Shown here in pieces: positions 46,746 through 59,000 of a DNA stretch of 64,000 nt. A program made the position numbers and the translations under genes. The notes beneath the pieces are model-generated. The model was not told the DNA's origin and did not search any database. It saw only the letters and a program-made list of their open reading frames with translations. The DNA is from Bryum argenteum (lineage: Eukaryota > Streptophyta > Bryopsida > Bryales > Bryaceae). Position 1 is the stretch's first letter; every line of letters starts with the position of its first letter. The stretch lies in NCBI GenBank assembly GCA_037043015.1, contig CM073321.1, forward strand, positions 38,026,420 through 38,090,419, written 5' to 3'.

Positions 46746-47390
46746 GTTTCTTGTTGATCTGTGTACTGCAACGTCCATTACAACAAAACCAAACTTTTTT
46801 TGTGATACAAGGCAATTCTTTCTAATATTTTTATTCAACTATGTACTGTATTGTTTTATTAGTGATCCTAGAGTTTTAGTCTTGCCAATGTGGCAATTTA
46901 ACTCCAGGAATTGCATATTAATTTGTACTATTTCTTGTAGTACTATTACCATAGATTTTAGTGAATTTTAAGTACAAAGCCAAATTAATTTTTTGCTACA
47001 GTTTCCAGATGTAATTTTATATATATAAGATTTTTCTCTTTTCATTTCAACAACTTTGAAATTATGAGTGAACTTTATTATCGTTCCTATTTTATTGGAA
47101 TTATAAATTTCGAGGGTCTTTTTATATTACCACTTCTTATAATTGTTTCTACATATGCCTATTATATATTTTTACCTTTACTTAGTGAACCCAGTTTGTA
47201 TTATATGCAATGACATGTAATCTAATAAATTAGTAATGTGTAAAGTGGACAAAGTAACAACAAAAAATTGCATTCTGAGGGCAACAATTCCAGCCACGTG
47301 TACTCATAAAACACATGAAAAACCAATGCAAATGCATGTATTTTGAGATTTATTATTCATATTCCGTAAGAAATCATATGGTATAATGCC

Positions 47391-47562
47391 TTAAAATGGA
47401 GCTCTACTAATCTTCCCTCAGAGGTATATAATAGCCTTCCAAGGCAATCGTACCATGCACCGATGACAAACATCATAGGGTGTCATTTTAGAACACCATT
47501 TTAGAAACACCTTTAAAACTAGCTTCAGAAATTCATAACTAATTGTACTGATATCCTAAAAT
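47391..47562 (+). repeat. Relic of the 4299-5119 DNA transposon family
   Basis: Shares AAAATGGAGCTCTA, TAATCTT, AGAGG.A.ATAATAGC and a trailing AATTCATAACTAATTGTA with 4556-4730, in the same order. Termini are lost. Confidence 0.75.
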
Positions 47563-48452
47563 GTACCCGGTATCATGTCTATTGAATCTGGTAACCTGGC
47601 CATATCATCTTCCGTATCTTGACCCTGCAATTTACATATTCCGCATTAGTACAACCAATTCTTTTTGGTTTATACTCAAGTTACGAGTTGATGTAAGCAT
47701 GCTTATGAGGCTTCTGTAAGTTTTAAGATCAAATCAACATGGGATCAATGGTATGTTTGCTAAATGCATACAAAGAATGAACTGCTGATATTTACTTACT
47801 TTTGAAGTCGAAGAAGAGGAATCCGTTGTCACTGTCTCAAGTTGGCTGTTAAATACAGGCCTCTCGTTGTAAGGCTCTTCTGAAAGCGAGAGATCCATGT
47901 TAGGAAGGTACACACCTTGAACTGCCATAAAGCGCGAGAGGCTCTTGATATCTGACAAGATGAGAACCCCCACTACTCTGGTTCTTCTTACTCGGCACCC
48001 CTGCTTTCATCTGCAGCACCAAAACACTTCCACTTCATAGTCCCTCCTTCCATTCCAGAAAATGACCCTACACATTCTGTAACGCAAAAACTCTTCTATT
48101 CACAAGTCATAAAAGAATTCAGATCCTGCATGCTCTAACTCTTCCCTTACGTTTCCTATGCATGAAAATTACTTGCAGTATAATTTCGTTGTGGATTTCA
48201 CACGCTGAGCATTGAGCCATTATTTAGAACCTTATTAACGAACCTTATCAAGGGCCTTACCAAGCGTGTGTCCTGTAAATTGGGATGCTTTGAAACTTGA
48301 TCATTTTTACTACCACTGCTAATACGCCCACCTACTACGAGCAAGGAATTCAAACCTGTGTACCATTCGATAGTGATGTGCGTCTGTGTTCCCTCTTCAC
48401 GTTTCCAAGTCTCTTCCTGTTAATGACAACTTAGAATGGCATACTGTACACA

Positions 48453-48677
48453 TAAGGTAGAGGGCTCTTAAACCAACAGGCTCCAAATTCCAACAGAATT
48501 TAGACCACGCATTTATTTTAGAATATAAATCTAGGCATGTCATAGAGCTCTTATTGAATGTTGACCAAAATTAAAAGTTATCTGATGTCTACCTAGATAT
48601 AATTTCTAGAATGATTATAATTACACATAGATTTTGTTGGAATAAGGACCCTGTTGGTTTTGGAGCCCTCTACCTTA
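48453..48677. mobile_element. Hairpin MITE, 225 bp
   Basis: The left end TAAGGTAGAGGGCTC and the right end on the opposite strand are identical for 15 bases. Similarity of the arms continues about 50 bases (ACCAACAGG, then TTCCAACA). The target duplication is unclear: CA flanks both sides. Confidence 0.7.
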
Positions 48678-49436
48678 CATTTACAGCAAGTTTGCAACAT
48701 GGATAAATTGAACAGAGACAATAACTCTAAACCTTCAAATCAATGGTATTGCCTGAAGACTTTTTCTATAATAACTACGAGAGAAACATACAATACACGC
48801 AATGCAACCAGTATTTAAGGTTCATAATAGATACTCACATGTATAAGCTTGTCCAGTGTCTACATCAAAGTCTTTTTCTCAATGTCAACATATATCGGTC
48901 GACATGTAAGGCTCAAAGCGTGAGTAAAATGTGCTTTGGAAGTTAAACGCTACTACAACTTACAATCATCTGAGTTTAAGTAAATGAGAGCAGTGTCCTG
49001 AGTCCAAAATACATGGGAAGGACTCCTGCTGTATTCTCTGTGGGTTTCACTTTTAACCATTGCTAACAGTATGACATCTATACATATAGACCACAACGTC
49101 TTGGTTTGACATTTCTAATTTTCAAAGAAACAAGAAAACCATCGCCTTCATAGATATTCACGACGAGAAATTTACAAAGGCTTGAAGTTACCCTCTCATT
49201 TGTGGTTTCTTGATTTATCTTCTTTTCTCCTTCTTTGTTCTGTTTCACCAACACTCGTCAGAAGAGATATTGTGATGATGTGATCAATATAAAGACCAAC
49301 ACATAGTATAGAAGAACTGCAATGACAATATTTAAATAAAATATACGGTCTTTCATTGCATACTTAGCTGAAGATGTCTACACATCGTCTTCAAAAGATT
49401 AAGCGACATCTCTGTCAGAAGTTTCAGCATTTTGAT

Positions 49437-52400
49437 CTAGCAACGGTTGCATAAAATTTGGTATTCGAATGTTCTTTTCGATGGTAGAGGGTCTGGATTT
49501 GTCTCTGGAATTACAGCGGGTGCTCGAAGTCCCTCAAAATTGTGGTCTTGTCCCATTGCAAATATCTCTGGCTCTTCATGTTCATCCATTGCACTGTCTA
49601 CTCTACGGCCCCTTACTTCCGTTCGCAAAACCACCCTCCAACCAGGCTCGTCTTCATCATCGGAGAAAAAGACCTGTTCGTAGTGAATTGGGAAAGCGAA
49701 GAATTCGTAACCGAAGGGTACAAGCACATTGAAGTTAGCCATTGTGAATCCCCACTCATCTTTTTTAATTGTTGCAGTCCTACCTCTGTAGTTTGCCTTT
49801 ACTCATTCACATACTAGGATCACAACACAATGTCGCCCATAGTTCAATTCTACAATCTCCAAGAGTTGGCCTATGTACTCAAGGTTAGCGTTTACTGGGT
49901 TAGGATCTCTCCTCTTGATCGGCAAGGCCTGCGGAATATGGCAGCTATCCCAGAGTCACATGTGCCGTTTATGCATTCTTCAACACTCTTCACTCGGAAA
50001 TGGTATCCGTAAGAATACATACTTCTGTATTTTTGGGCATGTCAACTGGGTAGTTTGCTATTGTCCTCCACATCATGTGGTACCACCACCCCTTGGTTTT
50101 TCTCTTCTTGTATGTGAGTTTCGAGCCATTGAGGAAAGGTTGGTACTTCTTCCATTCCAACAGGATACGATGCCCCTGGTCTTCCGTTTCTTCGGGGGTG
50201 CCTTCTTCGAAACTCTATCCGTGCATTTGTCCGCTTCTGCCATATTTCTTGATACCGCCTGCACCATTCACGAAAGTGATGAGATAGGCTTTAAAAATAT
50301 TTCATCTAAGATAGATTGTGTGTTCTATTGGAAATCTAAATTTAATGCTTTATTTTCCACAATCATGCAAGCAAGATCTTTCCTAAGAAGGCTATCAAAT
50401 TACTTGTCACATTTCCATGATTCACATCTAATCACTACACTTTCTTGTTCCACACCCCATCGAAAATGTGTGTAAAAGAAATAGTCATATGAACTGAAAT
50501 CCATGGTCAAGTAATACTACTAGAATAAAACATAAAGTTCTATGATCTTACTGGCGGTATGGCTCGATGTAGGCAGCATTGTCGAGCACAAATTCGTGCA
50601 TTACCAATAGTAATCCTTCTGACAAAGTCTTTGGCTTTCCCTTTCCTTCTAATCTCGTCCACCATCGCCGGTTCCTCTTTGTCATCCCAAATCCTTCGTG
50701 ATGTAATGTTGTAGTTTGACATATATTCGGTTATGAACCCCAGGGCTTCATCGACCTCATATCCATGTGCAATGCTACCTTCAGGCTTTGCTAAGTTTCG
50801 AACATAATCTTTTAGAGTCTTTAAATAACGATCATACGGATACATCCATCTCGTATGAACGGGGTCACATTAAAAAAGCTGTTCTACCAAGTGATTTGGC
50901 AAATGTGACCTTATGTCAAAAAATAAAGGGGGAAATTCTTTTTCTAACATGCACATTGTTTCTGCTGACTCCACTAAGAACTGTTCTTTTCCACGACAGT
51001 CTATCGATTTACCACACAGCTTTTTAAACACCCTGCTCAAGCGTATAATCGTTGCTGCAAGTGCCCTATTAGACACCTTCCTGAAACATAACGGTAGTGT
51101 CTGTTGTAGAAGAACATGAAAGTCGTGGAACTTTAGGCCGGTCAGTTTTCCTTTGCTAACTTTGCTATGCAATGCGGACACGTAATTTGAAGGTGTTCTC
51201 AAAGTTTTGATGATGCGGATTACCTTAGCTTGGTCTTCTGCTTTTAGAACATACGTCGCATCTGGCATGTAGAGTCTGTCATGATTGAGCCCAAGAGGTT
51301 GTAGATGGAGGTGTGGCCTTATTCCTCGTGCTTGCATGTCTGCTCGAACTGCTGGAGTGTCTTTCTCGCCAAATGTTGTTATCAAAATATTCTCTGCAAT
51401 GTTCTTTTCACAATGCATCACATCTAAAACGTGACACACAGGAAGATCCTGCAACCAGACCCCAGAACATTGTATTAGAAAGAAGTATGTTAGGCACATA
51501 TGAAATCGGCAAAGATATATGCAAAAAAACAATGAATTCTACCTTCCAATATGAAACAAATAGAATGCTTCTACGCTTCACACCATGCAGCTTCATAGGA
51601 TCGGTGTTTGAGTTCTCAGCTCTCCCACCATGAAGAAAATCGGCTCTTTGAGATCCCCATCTCAATTCTTCCTCCCCTGACAGTGCATCTGGAGCCAAGT
51701 GCCATTATTGGTTGTTATTGAAGGCAGCTCGTGCCCTCCGGGATCTGTGATCCTCATGCAAAAAACGTCGCCCACCCATATATATCATTGTATTCAATAG
51801 CCTTGCATGCTCTGCACATGTCTCTGGACCACACAATGGACACCCTTTGTACCCACTAACTTGTTGCCCAGAAAGAAGGCCGTAGGTTGGAAAGTCATTG
51901 ACAGTCCATATTAGCATCCCTCTCAAAGTAAATCTCCTTTCACCATCTCCAGAAGGCATGTTTATGGCCGGTATTCCTACCCACAATTTCAGCAAGTCAC
52001 GTACTAAAGGCCGCAGGAAAACATCTTTGTTTTCAGAAGTTGGTGACTTCGGACCAGAGATTAATGCCGCCAATGATATAGAAAACTTCTTCGTCAGCAG
52101 CCATGGTGGCAAATTGTAAATTGTTACTAGTAACACCCAAGTAGAGTGTTTTATGGCATTGTTCTGGAAAGGAATAACACCATCTCCTACTAGTCCCAAA
52201 CGAAGGTTAGTCGGAACTGAGGCAAATTCTGGATATAGACGATCGATTGTCTTCCACTGCTGACTATCACATACAGACCTCATCATGTGATCTCTTGATC
52301 TGTGCATATCAGACCATGTCATATACTTCGCTATCTTGGGGCACTTAAACATCCTTAGCAGGTGTTGTATGACGTCAAAGTATCGCACTACTCTACGTGG

Positions 52401-53400
52401 AACTCGATTAGAACCTTCTATATAACGAGGTAAATTGCAAGATGGGCAATTTTCTAGTTCCTCGTTTTCTCCCTCATATAGTACATGGCCATCTGGGCAA
52501 CAATGAATTTGCTTGTGTTTTAGGCCTAACTCCATCAATATTGTTTTTACCTTGTAAGAAGTACGTGGAAAACAATTGGATGTTGGCAACAAATCTCCTG
52601 CTATCCATATCAGAAGCGCATCTAAAAAGGTGTTTGGCATTGAGTAAAGACTGCACAAACTAAACAATACAATGCTGCATTGTAGACGGTTTTGACTGCT
52701 ACCCTCGTATACATTGGCAGTTGATTCCCGTACCAAGTTTTCCAAGTTCACCTGATTTGAGTCGTCTTCCATGTCAAAATGTACCGCATCCATGGGCGCT
52801 GGTTCACCGTTCTCCATAAGGTTGTTGTGAAAGTCATCAACGCGATTAAATGCTTTCCTTGCCATGTTCTGAATGTCCACAGTGTATGCCTCTGGCCACT
52901 AAAATTCATCTCCGACGTTGTCATGGACTCGCTGACGGTACCGTTCTCCATTGATATTCCTTGGTACAGTTGGACCTTGCACATTCCGGCCGTCAACAGT
53001 CTGTCCAGGGCATGTCACATTCCAATAAATTATCCTATATAAGAACTAGTGCACCATGAAATACAAATCAACTTTGTAGAAACTGTTTTTTTAGAATTTC
53101 CAATCAACTACTTACTAAGTATATGAAGGTGAAATGGCATGGTAATTATAGGATTACCATGACAGGATATTGCAAATATGGATCCCGTCCATGTGTGATG
53201 TGATGCCTTGTCACGGTCTCAGCTTTTCTGATGGAGGCACCTCTACAGCGATTGCATGCACATGGGTATTTAGGCAATCCCAATCTGTTTGTAATGGAGC
53301 GCTCGATGTGATAGGCGGCACACAATCTTCGTTGCATCCTGCACACAGATTTACACTTTGGAATTTAAGAATGCTGGACGCGTTAAACTCAATGGGATAA
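49437..53400 (-). pseudogene. CACTA (En/Spm-type) TNP2 transposase
   Basis: Read right to left. A transposase-associated zinc region lies near 53310-53160 (YPCACNRCRG). The core is at 52880-51705: CPDGHVLYEGENEELENCPS, GLVGDGVIPFQ, YNLPPW, LISGPKSP, DVFLRPLVRDL, DFPTYGLLSG and GCPLCG. In-frame TAA at 51705-51707 is followed in the same frame by a region ending GVKRRSILFVSYW. After an intron (51532), HVLDVMHCEKNIAENIL and then LEKEFPPLFFDIRSHLPNHL follow. The C-terminal part is in exons near 50130-49990 (YSYGYHFRVKSVEEC) and 49742-49437 (YEQVFFSDDEDEPGWRVVL). All landmarks of the TNP2 family are present in order, so this was a full-length autonomous transposase, now with at least one nonsense codon and some frame breaks. 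Confidence 0.88.
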
Positions 53401-54435
53401 TATTGTATTAGCTTCTTTACCCGGGAGGAAGTCTGGATCCTTAGACTACTCATCAACTTTATCTTCTAAGAACGATTGAAGCAATCCATTTCTGCTACCA
53501 GTTCTTTAGTAGTGCTGTCCAAAGATGTAATAACCTGCCACATTCCGATTGAAAAGCTGTAATTCAGTGAATTGTACTTAACAGATTGATACTGTAGGCA
53601 ACCCTGTATTTATTACTTGAAAAACAGGCTGATTGGTGAGAATAAAGCATTGGTGAAAGTACCCCCGGTAGCACTGCAATAGAGAAAGTAAGTGGTATAG
53701 CATATTTGCAAATCATTAGAAAGTACCCCCAGCAACCCTAGTTGATGTTGCTATGACATCCAGCATCATTCTTGATGTTGCTATGACATCCAGCATTGAC
53801 CGTAGAAGGTTGGTGCTTGTAGAAAACACGATGTCCAAAGATCCTGGGTGGATGGATAGACAGCCTGCAAAATGAAGTTGCGGACAGTTGATTGAAACAT
53901 GTTCATCTTCTGGTACCTAGTTTTCTTTTCTTCTTGTACATGTCAAGAAGCTGAATCCGTGCTTATATTTGACCCATCCAGGACTTGAGTGAAACTCTTT
54001 GCAAGCCAACTCATAATTCAAATCGAACAACCTACTCTCGGCCGAACTCCTGCAATGCTTATTTCAAGACCGTAACTTTCCTCAATGCAACCGCGATGTA
54101 ATGAATATGAGGTAACAGATTGAGAAGCAAGCATATCGACGTCGACGTATTTGTGAACGTCTCTATTCAACATGCACTCTAATCAATCAAAGCGCATGAT
54201 TACCATGTAGGGGAATACAAGAACCCAACCATGCATGCACACTCGATTCCAATGTCGGTAAGTGGGTTCCCAGTAGAAAAAGTCTACCGACCGTTTCGAA
54301 GACAGAGAACGATCGACTTGCACAAGTGAATACAATGTTCCAGCATGTTGGTTTAAGCAGCTTGGAAGACCACAGAGACTAGGGCATAGTTGAAACACCA
54401 TGATGAACCACTCGTAGTGTTTCAACCCAGTATTC

Positions 54436-54630
54436 CACTACTAGGATTTGACCCTGTTTGCTACGTTTGGGTTTTCACTAAAGCGACTTCAGGGGTGTAA
54501 CACTAGCTACGTTTTTGCTTAAACGTAGCTTTTGAAACTACGTTTCAGCAAAAACGTAGCTAGCGTTACACCCCTGAAGTCGCTTTAGTGAAAACCCAAA
54601 CGTAGCAAACAGGGTCAAATCCTAGTAGTG
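54436..54630. mobile_element. CACTA MITE, near-perfect 195-bp hairpin with TTC duplication
   Basis: Starts CACTACTAGGATTTGACC and ends with its inverse GGTCAAATCCTAGTAGTG. The arms match for about 80 bases with a single mismatch (A against G), leaving a short loop. The 3-bp duplication TTC is at 54433-54435 and 54631-54633. It is intact and probably young. It lies 25 bases inside the candidate right end of the larger CACTA element. Confidence 0.95.
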
Positions 54631-54640
54631 TTCGAACCAT

Positions 54641-54655
54641 GACTTTGTACTAGTG
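54641..54655 (-). mobile_element. Candidate CACTA right terminus
   Basis: On the minus strand CACTAGTACAAAGTC matches the left terminus CACTAGTAGAAAATG at 12 of 15 positions. The flanking triplets do not match, so pairing is unproven. Confidence 0.45.
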
Positions 54656-56006
54656 TAGTAACAAAGTGTGTATCTTCCACAAGTACCAATACTTACGAAT
54701 TACAGAAGGAGAGTTAAATAAGCGACAATACCAGAGACCTCGGTGGCAGACAGTACACTGGAAGGAAACAAACAAAACTGGTGCTTAAAAGAAGCTGACT
54801 TTCAGTTCAAGAAGGGTAGAGATAGAGCTCTGTTATATTTTCAACTTCGACAACCCTGATTTACTATCGGGTCTGAAATTGATGATGAGCAATGCAAAGC
54901 AGCTCCATGAATTGGAGATCAACGCAAAGCGAATCCTACCAAAACACTAGTTCGATAATTAATTGACCCGACAAAAAAGCATGATTATTTCACGATAATC
55001 TGTGACAAGCCACTCAAAGTCCTCCCATTTAGTGCAGATGATGATCACTTTAAAGCTTTGCAATCCCTTCTGTGTGCCCTCCAGTCCTCGACCAACCTGA
55101 GAGAAGGGTCTGAAGAACTCATTCCTTATAAAAACTGCTTGTCTCTCATAAAGTGGACTGGTAGGAAGTAGTTAGAATCACAAAATTTCTATCCTTCGGA
55201 CGTACAGATCAATGCCAATACCAAGCGAGTATGAGGTGTTTCGATTACGGACTATTCAGCAAAAAAAAAAATTCCTTGAGGACGCGCTTCATGCACCACA
55301 AGGACTGTGTGTAAGCTTCTAGACCTGGTAGCGTCACCCCGGCTGGTTTGTTTAACTCACGGTTGCTGATGTATTTCGGCTTGCGATACCTCCTCCAATG
55401 TTTGGAATGCACATTGCAACGATCTTTGTAGATTCACGAGCTGATGAGGTCTGGCATTGGTGTTCTGCGCCACGCACGCCATCAAACCGTCTGTAGTTGG
55501 ATAACGTGGAGCCGCCTCCATGACGGCGGCTGCTGTGCATAAATGCACATGCATCGTCACACCAGAATTAAAGACTCAAATTTCACAATGTCATGGAAAA
55601 TGGGCGCCACCCCGGCTATTCAGTAATCCATCGGCCGCTGTCAGAAAATCTCGCAGTGGGACCGCTGACGACCTACACAGACGGGCACCTTTTTCTTGAA
55701 AATTGTGCCTCAAAAACCCTAATTAAGGAAATTGGATGAAAGTAGGATATTTACGGATGGAATTTTACCTTTTCCTTTACGTATGGGCTGTAGTAGCAAT
55801 TTCTGTAGTCGCTCTTTATGTTTCCTACTTATCTGTAGTTTGTCACCTCCGTTGTGTGAACTCCGTCACGGCCTCCTCACAGTGGGTTTTTGTAAGCGTA
55901 GTTTTAACGTATTCTTCTCTTCAGCAGCTTCATTTTTTGACTCTCCACCTCATTTACAGCTTTTTAGAGTGATGGCATTTACAGCTGCTATGGTAACTCC
56001 TCCACA
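54656..56006. other. Spacer between divergent CACTA genes
   Basis: No domain is recognised. Short frames in both directions near 55350-55560 and 55732-56031 are unassigned. If the two genes belong to one element, the divergent promoters would lie here or just left. Confidence 0.4.
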
Positions 56007-59000
56007 TTGCAATGGAGGTACGAGGACGTGAACCGGATTGCTTTACGTGATGCACAGTTGTACGACAAAACTGGGCGGGTGAGAACTCCGTCAGTGGGCA
56101 CATTTAGCAGATCGGAGGACGGTAGCTTGCGGGACATTGCGACATTTGTGGAGGACGAAGCTTTAGACGCAGATGAGGATTATTCGTTGCCGCACCAAGT
56201 TTACGTTCTTGATGATGATACTGAACAACAGTACAGTTTGCAGAGCGACAAAGTAACAGACGCCTCTTCTTCCGAGACCACTGTCGCTACAGAGGACGAC
56301 TCGGATTATAATCCTAGCGACACTGAAGGCGTAGGAGAAAGTGATTTGGTTTTGACATCGTGCAGCACAGACGACGGAAACTCTTCTGCAACAATAACTT
56401 CGACAACAACACCTTCGGAAGAGCCATCATCAGAGAACCTGGTAAAGTTTTTCGACTTTGATTCTGAAAGCCACTTTCAAAAAACTGCAGTGATGATCAC
56501 AACACCTTCGGTCGAAGCTCCCAGTACTAACTTGAATCCTCTCGGAGCGCTTCAAAACACGAAAGCTACAATATAGTGTCGTACTAGTCGTCGTTTGTGA
56601 GCCCCATTTTCACACCCACTGCTCAGCCCAAATCAGTGGGTATCAGTGAGAGTTTACGATGTAGAGGTTTCAAGTTTGCCATGGCCTTGCCAATGTTGAC
56701 CTGAAGCTAGTTGGAACGATTTCCCGGTCCTAACTTACTGAGCGGCCACTCTCGCTGACCAGTAACATGCTTTGTAGCTCCGCTTCAATCGAGGAGTGTT
56801 TGTCGTGATCGGCCAAGTTCAGCTCGGTAACATTCACCGCCAGATCAGTTTCTGGAATTTCTTCTTCTTTGGAGTCGGAAATAGGATCCTTCCTGTAGTT
56901 GTCTACGATCGAGATTCATCGACTAACTTAATTGCAGTCGAGCGCTCAAGCCGGTTCGTCTTCCTCTTCTTCAGCAACGGTGCAAGCTCCGGGCACGTCC
57001 TCATCCAATGGTCTCGACTGCCATAGTAATGGCACTAGAGCTCCTCTGACTTTTCTGGTCGATTCGAACCTTCCTTCCAAACGGACTTCGTGTTGCCACT
57101 TTTGACACATAACACTTCTCCTTCGCTTTTCTTTCCCCGGATCCTTCTTCTCTAATCATCCTGCATGAGAATAATGGTTACTTAATTCTGAAATTGTTGG
57201 TAGCGGAGGACGATACATGGGTGTATTTACTAGTCCTTTAAAACTTTCTGGAAGTGCGAGAAGAACCTGTAAGTCGTACCACTTTAGGTTCTGCAATGAT
57301 CTCTTCAATGCAATAAACATATTGTACCATATTTTCTTTCCTTGATTGGTAATCCAATTAATGTATAATGAATGGACCTAACTGCGTACCATTTCGATGC
57401 ATTTGATGCAATGGAAGGCGTGCATATCGTGCAAGCATCTGATCAAGTGAGTACTCGGAGAATTCTTACGGTATTCATCAAATTCGCTGCAGTGAGTACG
57501 CATGATTGCTCTCGCAGTGAGACATTTGAGTCAAGCATCGACTGTCAATGCATTCAGCACTCACTGGTTGGTTCCATGAATGGTTTGAGTAATCTCTTAC
57601 TAATGTAAGTCCACGCTATCCACTACATTTTAGTTTATTGCATGGATTGCTAGGACGTGAAGCTGGCGTCACCAGCGAGCAACTCAGTTGACTATACATA
57701 GTTGGTGTCTACTTATTTTTGAAAAGTCGTTGAAATGTCTATTTGAGATATGGATAGGTTGATAATAAGTTCAGGATTCGTTCAGGAGCTCTTTCAATCC
57801 ATGACATAGATGCACCCTCTTCCATTTTGAGATTGGTCAGTTTCCTTCTAAGCATGAGTTTCCTACTCCTAGTTTTGTCATGGCCTTGCCAATGTTGACA
57901 TGAAGCTAGTATCGCAGCAGCTCTGGCTGTTACTAGTAGCCCACCCAGTCATTGCCCGAATGAGTTCGTCTTGCTCGATTGAAAGAACAGGTCGCTACTA
58001 GGTGCGCTAGCATTTGCAATGCAGCCTGATGATGATGATTTTGTGTTGTGATTATTTTGTGATTAGATGCCAACATACGTTATGGGTTTGATGGATATAC
58101 TTTGCATGGTTTTGAACTCAATCATTGCTTTGTTTTACGACAGTGTGAAATTGCGAGGATGGTGACTGCCTTGCAAGAAGAAGACAGTCCACAACCATGG
58201 GTGAACAAAGGCAAATAGTAGCAACATTGAGGCGGGAAACTAGGACATCTTCTAGAGCAAGTGCCAGTAAAATTGCCCAGGAGAAGGCCAAATCTTTGAA
58301 TGTACCCGGCGGAAGTCGAGGAGCAAGGCAAACAAAACCTCTGCCACGACCAAACCGCATGAAAATAACGTCGTTAACACCTGCGTCTGCCGAGGTAGTT
58401 ATGAGACAAGCAGCGATACCCGAGCTCGATGTTCAAGAAATTCAGAAGAAAACCGAAGAAGATGCAGCGGCATGTGGCAGAGTAGTGAAAAAGATCCAAC
58501 ATCCAGCCACTCGGCAGAATTGCTCCACTACAAGGATCACTACGACATCAGATGGTCTCAAAACTGCTCCCGAATCATCAACTAGAGTGGCAGCAGCAGG
58601 TATGGTTTCCAACGGCGTTCTCATTTTTGAGTTAGAGTATTGTAAGTCATCCTCATATCTTCAATGTTAAGTTTATGAGTTGATTGTCGAAAGAAGTGTC
58701 TGAGATTTAGTTGCCGTGAATGCACTTTGTTAGGTCTTCAAGATGGGAGTGCCAAACGTACTCACGGCATCGATGCTCATAAGCAGGATGAGGCCACGAT
58801 AAACAAGACTGGAATCAGTTCAAAGCGTGAGGTTAAAACGTTGGCTGGAAACCGGGTGGGCAGTGTTTCCCACACTGTAGTAGATCCTACACCGTCGCCA
58901 CCTAGACGATCTACATAGTCGCCTACAACACGACCTATACCGTCTCCTAGACTACCACGACATACCAGGAACTGTGGGCCGTCGGATCATGTCCACAACC

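Larger units (their letters stand above)
46746..49436. other. AT-rich interior of the CACTA region
   Basis: Holds a decayed relative of the 4299-5119 transposon (47391-47562) and a hairpin MITE (48453-48677). No coding domain was recognised; a short frame at 47734-47973 is unassigned. Confidence 0.5.

Noticed and set aside
53500..53520. Right terminus of the CACTA element at TTTAGTAGTG
   Set aside because: Its inverse CACTACTAAAGAAC is less similar to the left end than the candidate at 54655, and it lies very near the transposase N-terminus.
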